Part shown: positions 32,473 to 42,413 of the stretch, piece after piece
Numbering within the stretch: the first letter of the stretch is position 1
How the letters are laid out: each line of letters opens with the position of its first letter
The notes under the pieces: model-generated
Told to the model about the DNA's origin: nothing
The model's input: only the letters and a program-made list of their open reading frames with translations
The model's database searches: none
Source: Symmetrospora coprosmae
Taxonomy: Eukaryota; Basidiomycota; Cystobasidiomycetes; Symmetrosporaceae
Assembly: GCA_008802785.1 (NCBI GenBank)
Contig: VUYT01000015.1
Location: 124,001 to 188,000 of the forward strand
Length of the DNA: 64,000 nt
Reading direction: 5' to 3'
Translations under genes and position numbers: made by a program

Positions 32473-35400
32473 ATGGCTTCTTCCACTTCAAACACCCCTG
32501 CTGCAGCAGCCGTCAACCCTCAGGACGAGTTCCGCCTCCACCGCGGCATCCTGTGCGTCGCTGCAGGGGCCGGCACTCCCTCATCGCGTTCCTCTAACGG
32601 CACTGACTTCCTGTGTGCTCCTCTTGCCTCCCCTTGCGGTTTGCGTCCTGTGCGACAGGCCAAAGCACTACGACCTCGGTGCGTGGTCGCGGTGGTGCCT
32701 GACGCCGCTGACGAGGCGTGGCAGAATGGCCCGGACGGCACAGACTGATGATGTATGCCCATCGCCCGCCATCTTGCACCTCCTCAGGCATCAAGACCGA
32801 CCTCAACAAGCTCACCTTCCAGGGCAAGGTCGAGATTGAGTGCGTCCCCCTGTCCTTCCCGCTCTGTGTCTATTTGAAGGAGCTGACCCTCTAGCTATCT
32901 CTACTTTGGCGCACATCCAAAAGGCTCGACGTCCACGAAGCTCCCTCGAACAACTCCATCACGCTCCACTCTGCGCCCTCGCTCAAGATTCTGAATGCTG
33001 TGCTCTCCTCCTCGGCGCTAAAGACAAACTCGTCTGTGCTCGCCTCGGACATCAGCTACGACAAGAAGCTCGAGCGACTCACCGTCACCTTCCCAAAGGA
33101 TGTCGTCACGCTCAAGGTTGGCGAAAAGTACAAGCTCGGGTTCCGGTTCGAGGGCGAGCTCGACACGAGCATGATGGGCTACTACCGGTCCGCGTACGAG
33201 ACGGCCGACGGCAAGCAGGCCTACTATGGTCTCACGCAGTTCGAGTCCACCGCTGCCCGCCGCGCCTTCCCCTGCTGGGACGAGCCCGACATCAAGGCGA
33301 CCTTCACCGTTACGCTGCTGTACCGCAAGGGCACGACCGCGCTCGCCAACATGCCCAAGCAGCACACGTTCGCCGACGTCGGCGAAGTCGCCCTCTTCCC
33401 GGAGGAGGTCGAGGCCGCCGACGAGGAGCACCGGTCGCGTCCGGCAACCCCGTCGCACATGACGCGCGGTGGCGCAGAGATCGCTTCTGACGCAGCAGAG
33501 GGCGACGGATGGGTCGCGACGACGTTCCAGAAGACGCCCATCATGTCGACCTACCTCGTCGCGTGGGCGAACGGCGACTTTAGGTACCTCGAATCGAGCT
33601 TCACCTCCCCTCTCTCTGGCAAGAAGATTCCCCTCAGAATCTACACCACCCCAGAGCACCTGCACCAGGCAAAGTTCGCTCTCGACGTCAAGGCGAAGGT
33701 GCTGCCCGTGTATGAGAAGATTTTTGACATCGAGTACCCCCTGCCCAAGCTCGACACGCTCGTCGCAAGCGACTTTGATGCCGGAGCAATGGAGAACGTG
33801 GGTGCCGGATTCGGTTCAATGCTACAGGCCCTATCCGCTGACCTTGACGTATCGCGTGTGCCTGTGTAGTGGGGTCTCATTGTGAGTACAAGCTCTGGCT
33901 GGGGCTTAATCTCCGTTGCACCATCTTGACAGCGATGTTCTCATGCTGCAGACCGGTCGAACCATCGTTTACCTCTTCGACGAGAAGAACGGCAGTATCG
34001 ATGCCAAGAAGCTCACGGCAACTGTACAGTCGCACGGTGAGTGGCTCAGAGGGACACCCCGCTACAAGGACGTGCACAGCGCAACATCCTGACGAGTGTT
34101 CCTCCTTTCCTGATGCAGAGGTTGCGCACCAGTGGTAAGTCCACAATTTCCCGTGCAGCAAGAGCCGATGGTCAGACTGACTGCTCGCCGAACCAAGGTT
34201 CGGCAACATCACGACAATGGCCTGGTGGGATGCCCTCTGGCTCAACGAGGCATTCGCTACCCTCATGGGAGAGGTCATCTCGATCGATGCCGTCTGGCCC
34301 GAGTGGAACCCTCACTCGAGCTTCCTGAACGCTCACCTGCGCAGAGCGCTCGAGCTCGATTCGCAGCGATCCTCGCACCCCATTGAGCAGCCGTGCCCAG
34401 ACTCGGAGATGATTTCGCAAATCTTTGACGCCATCTCGGTTAGTCAAGCCTTGCCAGTCCTGCTCTTCGCGCCCTCATGCTGATCGTTGTCGTATTGCGC
34501 ACCGGCGCTTGCAGTACTCGAAGGGCGCCTCGGTCCTCCGCATGCTGTCCAATATGATTGGCGAAGAGACGTTCCTGAAGGGCGTCTCGACGTATCTCAA
34601 GCGCCACTTGTACAGCAACGCAAAGACTCCCGATCTCTGGAAGGGCATCGCCGACGCGTCCGGGCTCGATGTCGAGAAGATCATGGCCAACTGGACGCTC
34701 AAGGTTGGATTCCCAATCATTTCCGTCGAGGAGACCAGCGAGGGTCTCAAGGTCAAGCAGAACAGGTTCCTCAGTATGTTGCCCCTCCGTCCATGCCCGT
34801 CTAGAAGCGGTCACAACGGTCCGCTTCGTCCATGCTGACTGACATTTTGTCGCACAGGCACTGGTGACCCTACACCCGAAGAGGACACGACCATCTGGTA
34901 TGTACCTCTTGAGCTTAAGACGGCCGACAAGTCTGGCAAGGCCACTATCGACCACAAGGCGGTCCTCGACAAGCGAGAGACCGTCCTGCGACTCGAGGAC
35001 GCTGCAAATGCGTTCTACAAGCTGAATGCCGAGACTGCCGGTGTCTGTGAGTGCAGTGAGCACTTCCGCTCGTAACATCCCACTGAGCGCTCCTCCTCGA
35101 TAGACCGCGTCTCGTACTCGCCGGAGCGCCTCAGCAAGCTCGGCGACGAGGCTGCCAAGAAGGGTGGCGCGCTTACCCTGAACGACCGGATTGGGCTCGT
35201 GCAGGACGCGTTTGTACTCGCCAAGTCCGGGTACAGCAAGACATCGAGCGCGCTCAACCTGGCGAGCAAGCTCAAGAACGAGGAAGAGTATCTCGTCTGG
35301 AAGGAGATCGGTACCGGCTTGTCGGACATCAGCGACGTCTGGTGGGAGCAGGACGAGCAGACCCGCGACGCCATCAGCAAGCTCACAAGGGACACCTTCG

Positions 35401-36420
35401 CCCCGCTCGTCGAGAAGCTCGGCTGGGAGGTTGGCGCGAACGACTCGTCCGACAAGAGAGAGCTCAGGACGCTTGCCATCTCTGCCGCCGCCCGCTGTGG
35501 CGATGAAAGGTGGGCCTCTCGCGCTCATACGGTCTTGTCACTGCCCGCATTACTGATGTCCGTCGGTCCACTTTCGCAGTGTCCTCAAGGAGGTCCAGCG
35601 CCGCTTCGCCCTCTTCACCAACCAGAACGACCAGGCAGCCATTCCTGGCGATCTGCTCGAGCTCATCTTTGCCAATGCCGTGCGATACGGTGGCCTGGAC
35701 GAGTACGAGCGAGTCCTCGCCATCTACAGGAAGCCGCCTTCGCCGCAGCACAAGCAGGCGGCGATGCGCGCGTTCTGCTGCACCCGAGACGAGAAGCTCA
35801 TTGAGCGTACCATCAAGTTCCTATCGACTGAGGAGGTCAAGAGCCAGGATCTGATGTGCGCATCTTGTGCTAGATGTGTTGATACGGGACAGGCTCACGG
35901 CGCCGGGGCTGACGTTGTCGATCTTCCTTGCTGTGCAGGTACTTCTACGGCGGACTCGGCCAGAACCGATTGTCGAGAAGGAAGATCTGGGAGGAGCTCA
36001 AGGCCAACCTTCCGGCTCTCGTTGTGCGCTTCAAGGGCAACTTTTCTCTGTGCGTCATCCCTCTGTTGTGTATGCCCGCGCACGCAGAAAGGCACTGACC
36101 TAGCCTACTCGCGGGACGACACTGCAGCGGCCGCCTCGTCCAGTACTCCTTTTCTGGCTTCACGACCAAGAAGGACGAGGAGAGCGTCGTCAAGTTCTTC
36201 GAGGACAAGGACACGAAGGACTATCAGCAGCCGCTACTGCAGGGTCTCGATGCCGTCCGCGCCCGCACTGCCTGGCTCAAGCGGGATGCTGACGATGTCT
36301 CGGGCTGGCTCAAGGAGAATGGTGGGTCCAGACCGCGGCTAATAGATTGCCGGGGTTAGCCTAAGTATGGGGAATCTGAGCTCACGGGCTGCTGCCTGCT
36401 CTACAGGCTACACCGCGTAA
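32473..36420 (+). CDS. M1 zinc aminopeptidase (puromycin-sensitive / Ape2-Aap1 type)
   Basis: Fifteen exons: 32473..32552, 32659..32678, 32788..32839, 32924..33797, 33870..33881, 33952..34036, 34119..34134, 34198..34438, 34515..34773, 34858..35046, 35104..35509, 35580..35855, 35939..36049, 36128..36321, 36407..36420; 942 residues. It removes N-terminal residues from peptides in the cytosol. The exopeptidase motif GAMEN is at about 338-342. The zinc motif HEVAHQW is at 374-380 and the third ligand is Glu397 in LNEAFAT, with exactly 18 residues between His378 and Glu397 as in all active M1 enzymes. N-terminal blocks ILPKHYDL and LNKLTFQGKVEIELDV, and a C-terminal helical ERAP1-like domain, complete the family. 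The motifs are split by introns: WGLI sits on a 12-nt exon and VAHQ on a 16-nt exon. No signal peptide is seen, consistent with the cytosolic branch. Confidence 0.93.
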
Positions 36421-36992
36421 GGCCCCTCCGGGACGTGAGATTGTGACGTAGCCAAGCCGTGTGTCTCAATTAGAAGAACATCAAGTCAATACCGAGGGGG
36501 TGCAGAAAGAGGTGCTTTAATGCGATGTCCGGGTGTGGTCCAGGCTTTGCGCTCTTGGTCTTCCAAGTAGACCGCTTGATGCCCTGCTGGGATGGGTCTG
36601 GTGCGCAGCGCCGAGTCGACAGGCGGGTGTGTTTGCGAAGACTACTCGTACTGTAATAAGTATGCTGCCTGCGGGCATTGCGTCTTGATGGTCTTGCTGG
36701 AGAGGGCCAAATGTGCTTGGCGGGCAGCCTCCACGTGCCTCGGTGTGTCACTTCTCGATCACGTATTGCCACTGGAGGAGCAGCCAGATCCTTGCGCTAA
36801 AAAGAGGCCAGCTGGGACCTGAGGCTGCCAGCAGGCTGTGCGAGAGTCCTTTGTGTCTTCACTTGAGGACAGCATATCCGCCTATCTGCACAGACCTTTA
36901 CTCCCCAAACAGCGCTCGTGCATCCATCTCCCATCTCCTCACTCTGTCTCTCAGGACACTCCGCCTCGCTCCTCCTCGAGCTCCCCAGCAAC
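36421..36992. other. intergenic stretch
   Basis: These 572 bases lie between two genes on the same strand. The last about 130 are CT-rich, a likely promoter/leader of the next gene. I see no coding frame or repeat. Confidence 0.4.
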
Positions 36993-37445
36993 ATGCCCAG
37001 CCTCACAGAGAGTTTGGTTGACTACATTCGGGCCCGCAATACTGTCGAGACGGTGCCTATTCGCGTCATTTTCTTCAAAGGCAAGACGCGCTTTCACTGG
37101 GTGAACGAGGTCATCCTGCGTGAGTGCGAGCGTGCTGCCCCCGCGTTGGCCTCGGCCGTGCGGGGCCAAGGTCGCAGCGCGCCTCGATGTCTGCTGACCT
37201 CGCACCGTAACGACACAGTCCGCGTACCAAAGACTGCGACAGTGGCAGATCTGCGCAGGATGCTCGACGAGAAGGACCACGAATCACACGGCAAGTTCTA
37301 CCACGCACCCAAGTTCACCGACGACCCGGACACGGACGAGGCCCCTTTCCTCGAGCAGAACTTTCTAGACGAGGCGAGCGTCCTCGTCGAGAGCAACCTC
37401 AGCATAGACTCGGCCGGCGTCAAGACGGTCTATACTCACATCTAG
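36993..37445 (+). CDS. small protein of unknown function, 117 residues
   Basis: Exons 36993..37119 and 37219..37445 join across an intron with GTGAGT and GACACAG ends. I do not recognise the family. The protein is compact and charged, with no membrane segment or signal peptide. The order of the first half, beta-like VPIRVIFFKGKTRFHWVNEV then LRVPKTATVADLRRMLDEK, resembles the beta-grasp (ubiquitin-like/PB1) pattern of strand, strand, then helix. The second half is acidic, ending in VESNLSIDSAGVKTVYTHI. Clean splicing, a good CT-rich leader and normal codon texture argue that it is a real gene. The ubiquitin-like fold is only a suggestion. Confidence 0.6.
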   Translation: MPSLTESLVDYIRARNTVETVPIRVIFFKGKTRFHWVNEVILRECERAAPALASAVRGQGRSAPRCLLTSHRNDTVRVPKTATVADLRRMLDEKDHESHGKFYHAPKFTDDPDTDEAPFLEQNFLDEASVLVESNLSIDSAGVKTVYTHI

Positions 37446-38587
37446 CTTGGTCGCCGTTGCTTGCGATGAAGGTTGCTGGCGCCTCTCGGGTGGCGCTGGC
37501 GGAGCAGGCACTGGCAACAGAGCAGGCTGCAGCCTCCGTGACTGGGAAGACGTACGTGTGTAGTGTATGATATGGTGAAACGACACCGCCAGGGCAAGCA
37601 AGCATGTCTCCACTGAGCGAGGGCTCTCGTCCTTGTCTGAGAGTACAGTACGGAGGGGTCTGCGGGGATGCTGAGAAGCAGGGTCCAGCCGATGAGTGTT
37701 AGCGACTGAGAGAGACACTCGCTTTCCTCCTAGCTCAATGCGAGGAGATGCCACTTGCGGCTGGGCCTCGCTGCAGGCAGCTCAGCCTGGAGAGCGCGAC
37801 GCCTCGGAGTCGAGTCGGCTGGTGACATCACGTGTTGAGCGCGTTCAGGGTACTCTACTCGTATTCGCGGAGGCTGTTTGTGCGGGGCGGAGAGACGACA
37901 CGACTGATGAAGCAGATGATGACGGGCCTGCTGTAGCTGTCTGTCGCATCCGCGAGCTCTTCTGTCAGCCTCTCAGTCTGTGGCTGCAACTTCGCGCACC
38001 GGTGAGCTCGAGGGACACGGCGGCCGGAGCACTCCGCTGCGCAAAGAACGGAAGCGACGAGGGGACGATCCTGCATCTGCATCTGCATCTGCATCCCGCC
38101 TGATTCGACTCGAGTCACCGATACACAGTATCAAGGACAGGACACAAGCTCGCCGATCTCGACAGTTCAGGCGTTCATCAGCACTCAGTTCCGCAGTCAC
38201 GCTCGCTCACCAGCGCCATCCAGCCCGTCCAAGCGCAAATCGCCTGAGCGTGCAGTGCGCAGATTAGCGAACGGATCTTGACCGCTGACAAAGGGCAGTG
38301 CACAGTTTCAGAGGGTGCACAGCGACGACAGATCCACTGCACGCCTGTCTGCTTGCTTAGCGCACCACTGCTTGAGCCGCCGGTCAGGAAGTGCTGCGAG
38401 ATACGGGTCGTCCACACGCGAGTGCTCGGTCCTCCTTGTTGACGTGCAGCGGAGGGGAGCGACAGGTGCGGTACAAACACACTCAAGGGCCACGGACGGA
38501 GTCAAGCATACTGTACACGTCTGGAGGTCCACAGCGAGCCGCTGCTCGCCTGTTCAGCGCAAACTGCACGGCCTCGACTGCGGACGC
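37446..38587. other. 1.1-kb gene-poor stretch
   Basis: No frame here has coding character on either strand. It holds a (TGCATC)4 repeat at 38072-38095. It probably contains the promoter of the Kelch gene. I see no RNA gene. Confidence 0.45.
38072..38095. repeat. (TGCATC)4 hexanucleotide repeat
   Basis: Four perfect TGCATC units lie in the gene-poor stretch upstream of the Kelch gene. Confidence 0.9.
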
Positions 38588-40741
38588 ATGGCGCGCACCA
38601 CGTCCAACGCGTGCAGCTGTGGCGCAGCACTCCTGCTGCTGCTCGCCGGGTCGATACATGCACAATCCCAGCCCGACGTGTGCTTGCGCTGGGCTCAAGC
38701 TGGAGTGAGTCCTCTGCTGCACTTGCGAGACGTGTGGAATGCCGTGTAGTCGACATGCATGACTGACATGCGCTTTTGGCCACCCGCAGGCGCTGGGCAT
38801 CTCTCCCGACGGGAGCAACTCCTCCTCCATCTCGACCCTGTACCTAGCAGGCGGCGATGCGCGCCTTGCTGCAGGGCAGACACAGAACACGCGCACCAAC
38901 GCGCTGCTCGCGCTCGACCTCTCGCAGAATTTCAGCATTGCCGCACCACCGTTGACGCTCGTGCAACCTGACACGGGCAACGCATACGAGCCGAGCCGTA
39001 CCAGCTTGGGCGCCGCATTTAGCAACGCCGCGGGAGACGAGATCTACTACTACGGCGGCTATTTCGAAGAGTTCCCAGAGCGCGTCGTCCCCGACGAGCA
39101 GAAGCTGTTCCGGTACAGCATCCCAAACAGGCAGTGGAGCACCGTCCAGACGACCGGAGCCACCGTCGAGCGAGTCGCGGAAGGGGCGGCGGGCGTAGCA
39201 CCACCCCAAGCTGGGGAGACGCAGCCCACATTCTACTATTTCGGGGGCCACCTCGATGGCTACACGACGGAGGACTGGTCGTTGCAGACGGAAAGGGTCT
39301 ATCTGAGCTCGTTGATCGAATATGATGCGGGGCCATCTTCATGGACAAATCATTCCACGGTAGGCGGCGCGGTGCTTGTTTACGTTCCCTCATCGCGTAA
39401 CTGAACCCGCATCTCCGATGCATCGCATCCTCCGGTAATACAGTACGCGGCCAGTAGCTCGGTAACAGCTAACTCGACCTTCGAAGCCGCTCCGCTGCTG
39501 CGAGCCGACAGCACGCTCACCTTCATCCCTGGCATGGGGACTGACGGCAAGGGGTTGATGGTGTCCATCGGAGGCGGCAACGCCAACCAGATGCTCGACA
39601 ATTCCATCCTCGATGTCTACGATATTGGCGCCGATGGGTGAATGATCTGTACCGGTGGTGTAGTCAGTGCCAGACTTACAGCTGATCATCCTGCATGTCA
39701 ATCCCTTGCAGATGGTCGAAGCAAGCGACTCAAGGCCGAACCATTGGTCCGCGTGTCGGTCACTGCGCCGTACGAGGTTCAGCCAAGGTCAACGGCGTAC
39801 TGCAGCACCAAATCTTTGTCTATGGCGGTGAGCGAGGCGGCATCATTAGTTTTCCCTACTTGCTTCCACACTGTGGCTGACTGTCACCATGCCGACCCAG
39901 GTCAAGCGTCCAATCGCACAACACAGATTCAGAACGGTCAGAACAGCGACCTTTACATCCTGTCGATTCCTTCATTCACCTGGACGTACGTCGGAGGCGA
40001 TCTCCCCTCACAACCTACGGGACGCGCAGCACACACGTGCACCCTGATGGGCTCGCAGATGGTCGTTGTTGGAGGCTTTGTCAGTGAGGACCTCATGTGA
40101 GTGCCATCATGCCTTTTTGCTACGCGTGCTTCGCTCACACCTAGGCCGCTGCTGACACGCTCTCGATCGACATCAGCTGCGAGCAACCCGGAGTCTATGT
40201 CCTCGACACAACAGAGCTCGAGTGGAGGACGCAGTATACTGCAGGAACGACGTATACGACGCCTGACCATCCCGAAATCCTTGCCGTCACAGGAGGACGC
40301 GGGACGGGATCATCTACCTCCGGATCAGGCTACGCCATTGGCACGGGAGCAGACGATGCAGACACATCCTCGACCTTCCGCCCGCCGGGGAAGGACCCCG
40401 CAGGCAATGGCGGCGGGGGCGGCAGCAGTACCGGTGCTATTGCCGGCGGAGTGGTCGGTGGCATCCTAGGCCTCGCCCTCCTCGCCGGCCTGATCTTCTT
40501 CCTGCTCCGCCGCAAGCGCAAGCAGGCGGCCGCAGAGCGCGAAGCGTCAAGCGAAGGCAAGGAGAAAGCGCGCCTGGCTGGCTATGCGGGCTCGTCGAAT
40601 GGTGGATCGCCGGGCAGCGGACCTTTCGGAAACCCATACGACAGTGTTGCGCCAGACGACGTCGAGGAGCAGACTGCTGGCTTCAATGCGCAGTTCAGCC
40701 ACCTGGTGCCTCGACAGACGCTGCGCGTAGTCAATGCGTAG
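38588..40741 (+). CDS. Kelch-repeat single-pass membrane protein
   Basis: Exons 38588..38704, 38790..39359, 39444..39637, 39712..39827, 39901..40096 and 40177..40741 give 585 residues. Residues 1 to about 26 form a signal peptide with a Leu/Ala core ending SIHAQ. The ectodomain has Kelch-type strands: YYYGGYFEE, YYFGGHLDG, PRVGHCAVRG...IFVYGG, TGRAAHTCTLMGSQMVVVGG, consistent with a beta-propeller, and several N-glycosylation sequons. A Gly/Ser-rich stalk is followed by one membrane helix at about 483-508 (AGGVVGGILGLALLAGLIFF) and a basic stop-transfer RRKRK. The cytosolic tail of about 75 residues contains NPYD. This layout is common among basidiomycete surface Kelch proteins, but the ligand is unknown. 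A (GCA)n run follows the stop at 40773-40794. Confidence 0.82.
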
Positions 40742-41017
40742 CTTTCTGGTCTACGATATGGCACGGACACTCGCAGCAGCAGCAGCAGCAGCAGAACGCA
40801 TCGCGCAAAGGCAGCCATTTGTCCCGGGTCGTCCTGTGTCTCGGATGAGCCCTCGTTGTGTGTATCATAGCAGGTATAGACGGACTGCAGAGCGGGTCCT
40901 CCTTTTACTCGCGTCTGGATGCGCGCAGTTGTTCACCGTGGTCTGCCTGCCTGGCCCTGGCTCGCAAGGCCCGTGACTCGGATCCTCCTCATCTGCACAA
41001 CCGCACCATCTTTCAAT

Positions 41018-42309
41018 ATGCTCTTTGATCCAAACTCTGGGCTGGCTGGCAGCAGCGGCAATGCTTCCTCGTCGCTGTATCGCTCGATGGAATTCATCGC
41101 CGTCATCCTCGCAGGCGAAGGGAGCGCGAGCGCGAGCGGTCGAGGCGGTGGACCCGCGTCGTCGTCGTCGTCTGGCCTCGAGGCCGGCGGGGACGGCAAC
41201 GGCAATGCAGACGACGAGGCAGAGTCGAGCAAGGCAGCGATCCAGCCGCCGATACTGCAGCGTGCAGAAGGTGGCAAGCCGCAGATTGACGGTGTGCTCA
41301 AATGGATAGAGGAGGCAGGCGTGACGGGTACGTCCTTCACTTCCGTCGCCTTTCCGCCGCTGAAACTCGGGGGGAGCGCCTGACTGACATACCCTGTGCG
41401 TGTTTGCAGACGCCGTCATCCTGGCGCCAGAGTATCAGCACCAAGGCCTCACGTCCTACCTCCGGACGCGCAAGAACAGCGGGCCAAAGGATATCCTGCC
41501 CGGCGAGATCATCGCGGCACCCTTGCAGCCCATGCTCCGGGTGGACCTGCAGACATGGGAGGAGGACGATGACACTGAGACGGAGGCGCTGCGAAAGTGG
41601 GCAGAGAAGAGCCCGTACAAGGTGGGAGACTGGCCCCCTTGCCGCCGTCCGCACCGCTCGACTGATCAGCGCGTCCACTTTGACTCGCGCGCCCGCAGCA
41701 TGCCGACCTCATTATCCTGCCGCCAGACTTTATGGAGCGCTTCGGCAACAAGCATCAGCCAGCTCTGCCGCCCCTTGCGACCCTCCTAGACCGGCATCGC
41801 GTCGACGAGGCGCTCATCACGACATTGCTCTCGGAACGCAAGCCTATCATCAGCAAGAAGCAGCAGAAGGAGGCGAGCGAGGCAGCCCCACCCGTGCTCA
41901 TCGCCTACGACAGCAAGACATCTACCCTGCTCGACATCCGTGATATGGACGAATTTGACGGGGACGAGGAGAACGTCAGCGTCCGCTCCTCTCTTCTGCG
42001 CCGCTACCCCATCCTCTCGCTCTCAACGAAGCTTCAGCTCTCGCACATCTACGTCTGCTCGCGGCACGTCCTCAACATCCTGCATGGCATACCAGAGTTG
42101 AAGCTGTTCGAGGAACAGGCTCTCCGTTGGCTGTGCAAAGCGCAATGGCAGAGTAAGCTGCAAGCGAGGCAGAAGGAGCAGCGGCGAGAGCACTCGCAGT
42201 CCGTAGCACTCTGGAGATCGTCAACGAGCTGTGGGAAGCGAGACAGCCGGACCAAAATTGGCTATGTACTCTTGAGATGAGCTCCAGCAAGCTGAAATAT
42301 AGTTACTAG
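41018..42309 (+). CDS. eIF2B gamma-like protein lacking the C-terminal beta-helix
   Basis: Exons 41018..41327, 41410..41621, 41699..42152 and 42200..42309 give 361 residues. Order and blocks match the nucleotidyltransferase-like half of eIF2B gamma (yeast GCD1), part of the GEF that reloads eIF2 with GTP. MEFIAVILAGEG is followed by a low-complexity insert, then DGVLKWIEEAGVTDAVILA, HADLIILPPDF, and VRSSLLRRYPILSLSTKLQLSHIYV. The usual G-rich PK signature after the first strand is not evident. The hexapeptide left-handed beta-helix that should occupy the C-terminal 150 residues is absent, and the coding sequence ends 104 bases before the convergent SMC4 stop. The last intron, 42153-42199 (GTAAGC...CTCGCAG), is 47 nt; without it the frame ends at 42280 with a worse tail. 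The gene is either shortened or a divergent paralogue. Confidence 0.55.
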
Positions 42310-42413
42310 TACAGTCTTCGTCTCTCCGCACGCCTGAGAAGCTCGAATAGAAGGGACGAAGGTCGCAAGTGAAGATCGCAAGAAGCCAGTCTGAGCAAGC
42401 AGGAGGCCAGGTA

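Noticed and set aside
32840-33490. Plus-strand open frame of 216 codons at the start of the aminopeptidase
   Set aside because: It overlaps the M1 N-terminal domain in a wrong frame; its residues are Arg/His/Pro-rich shadows.
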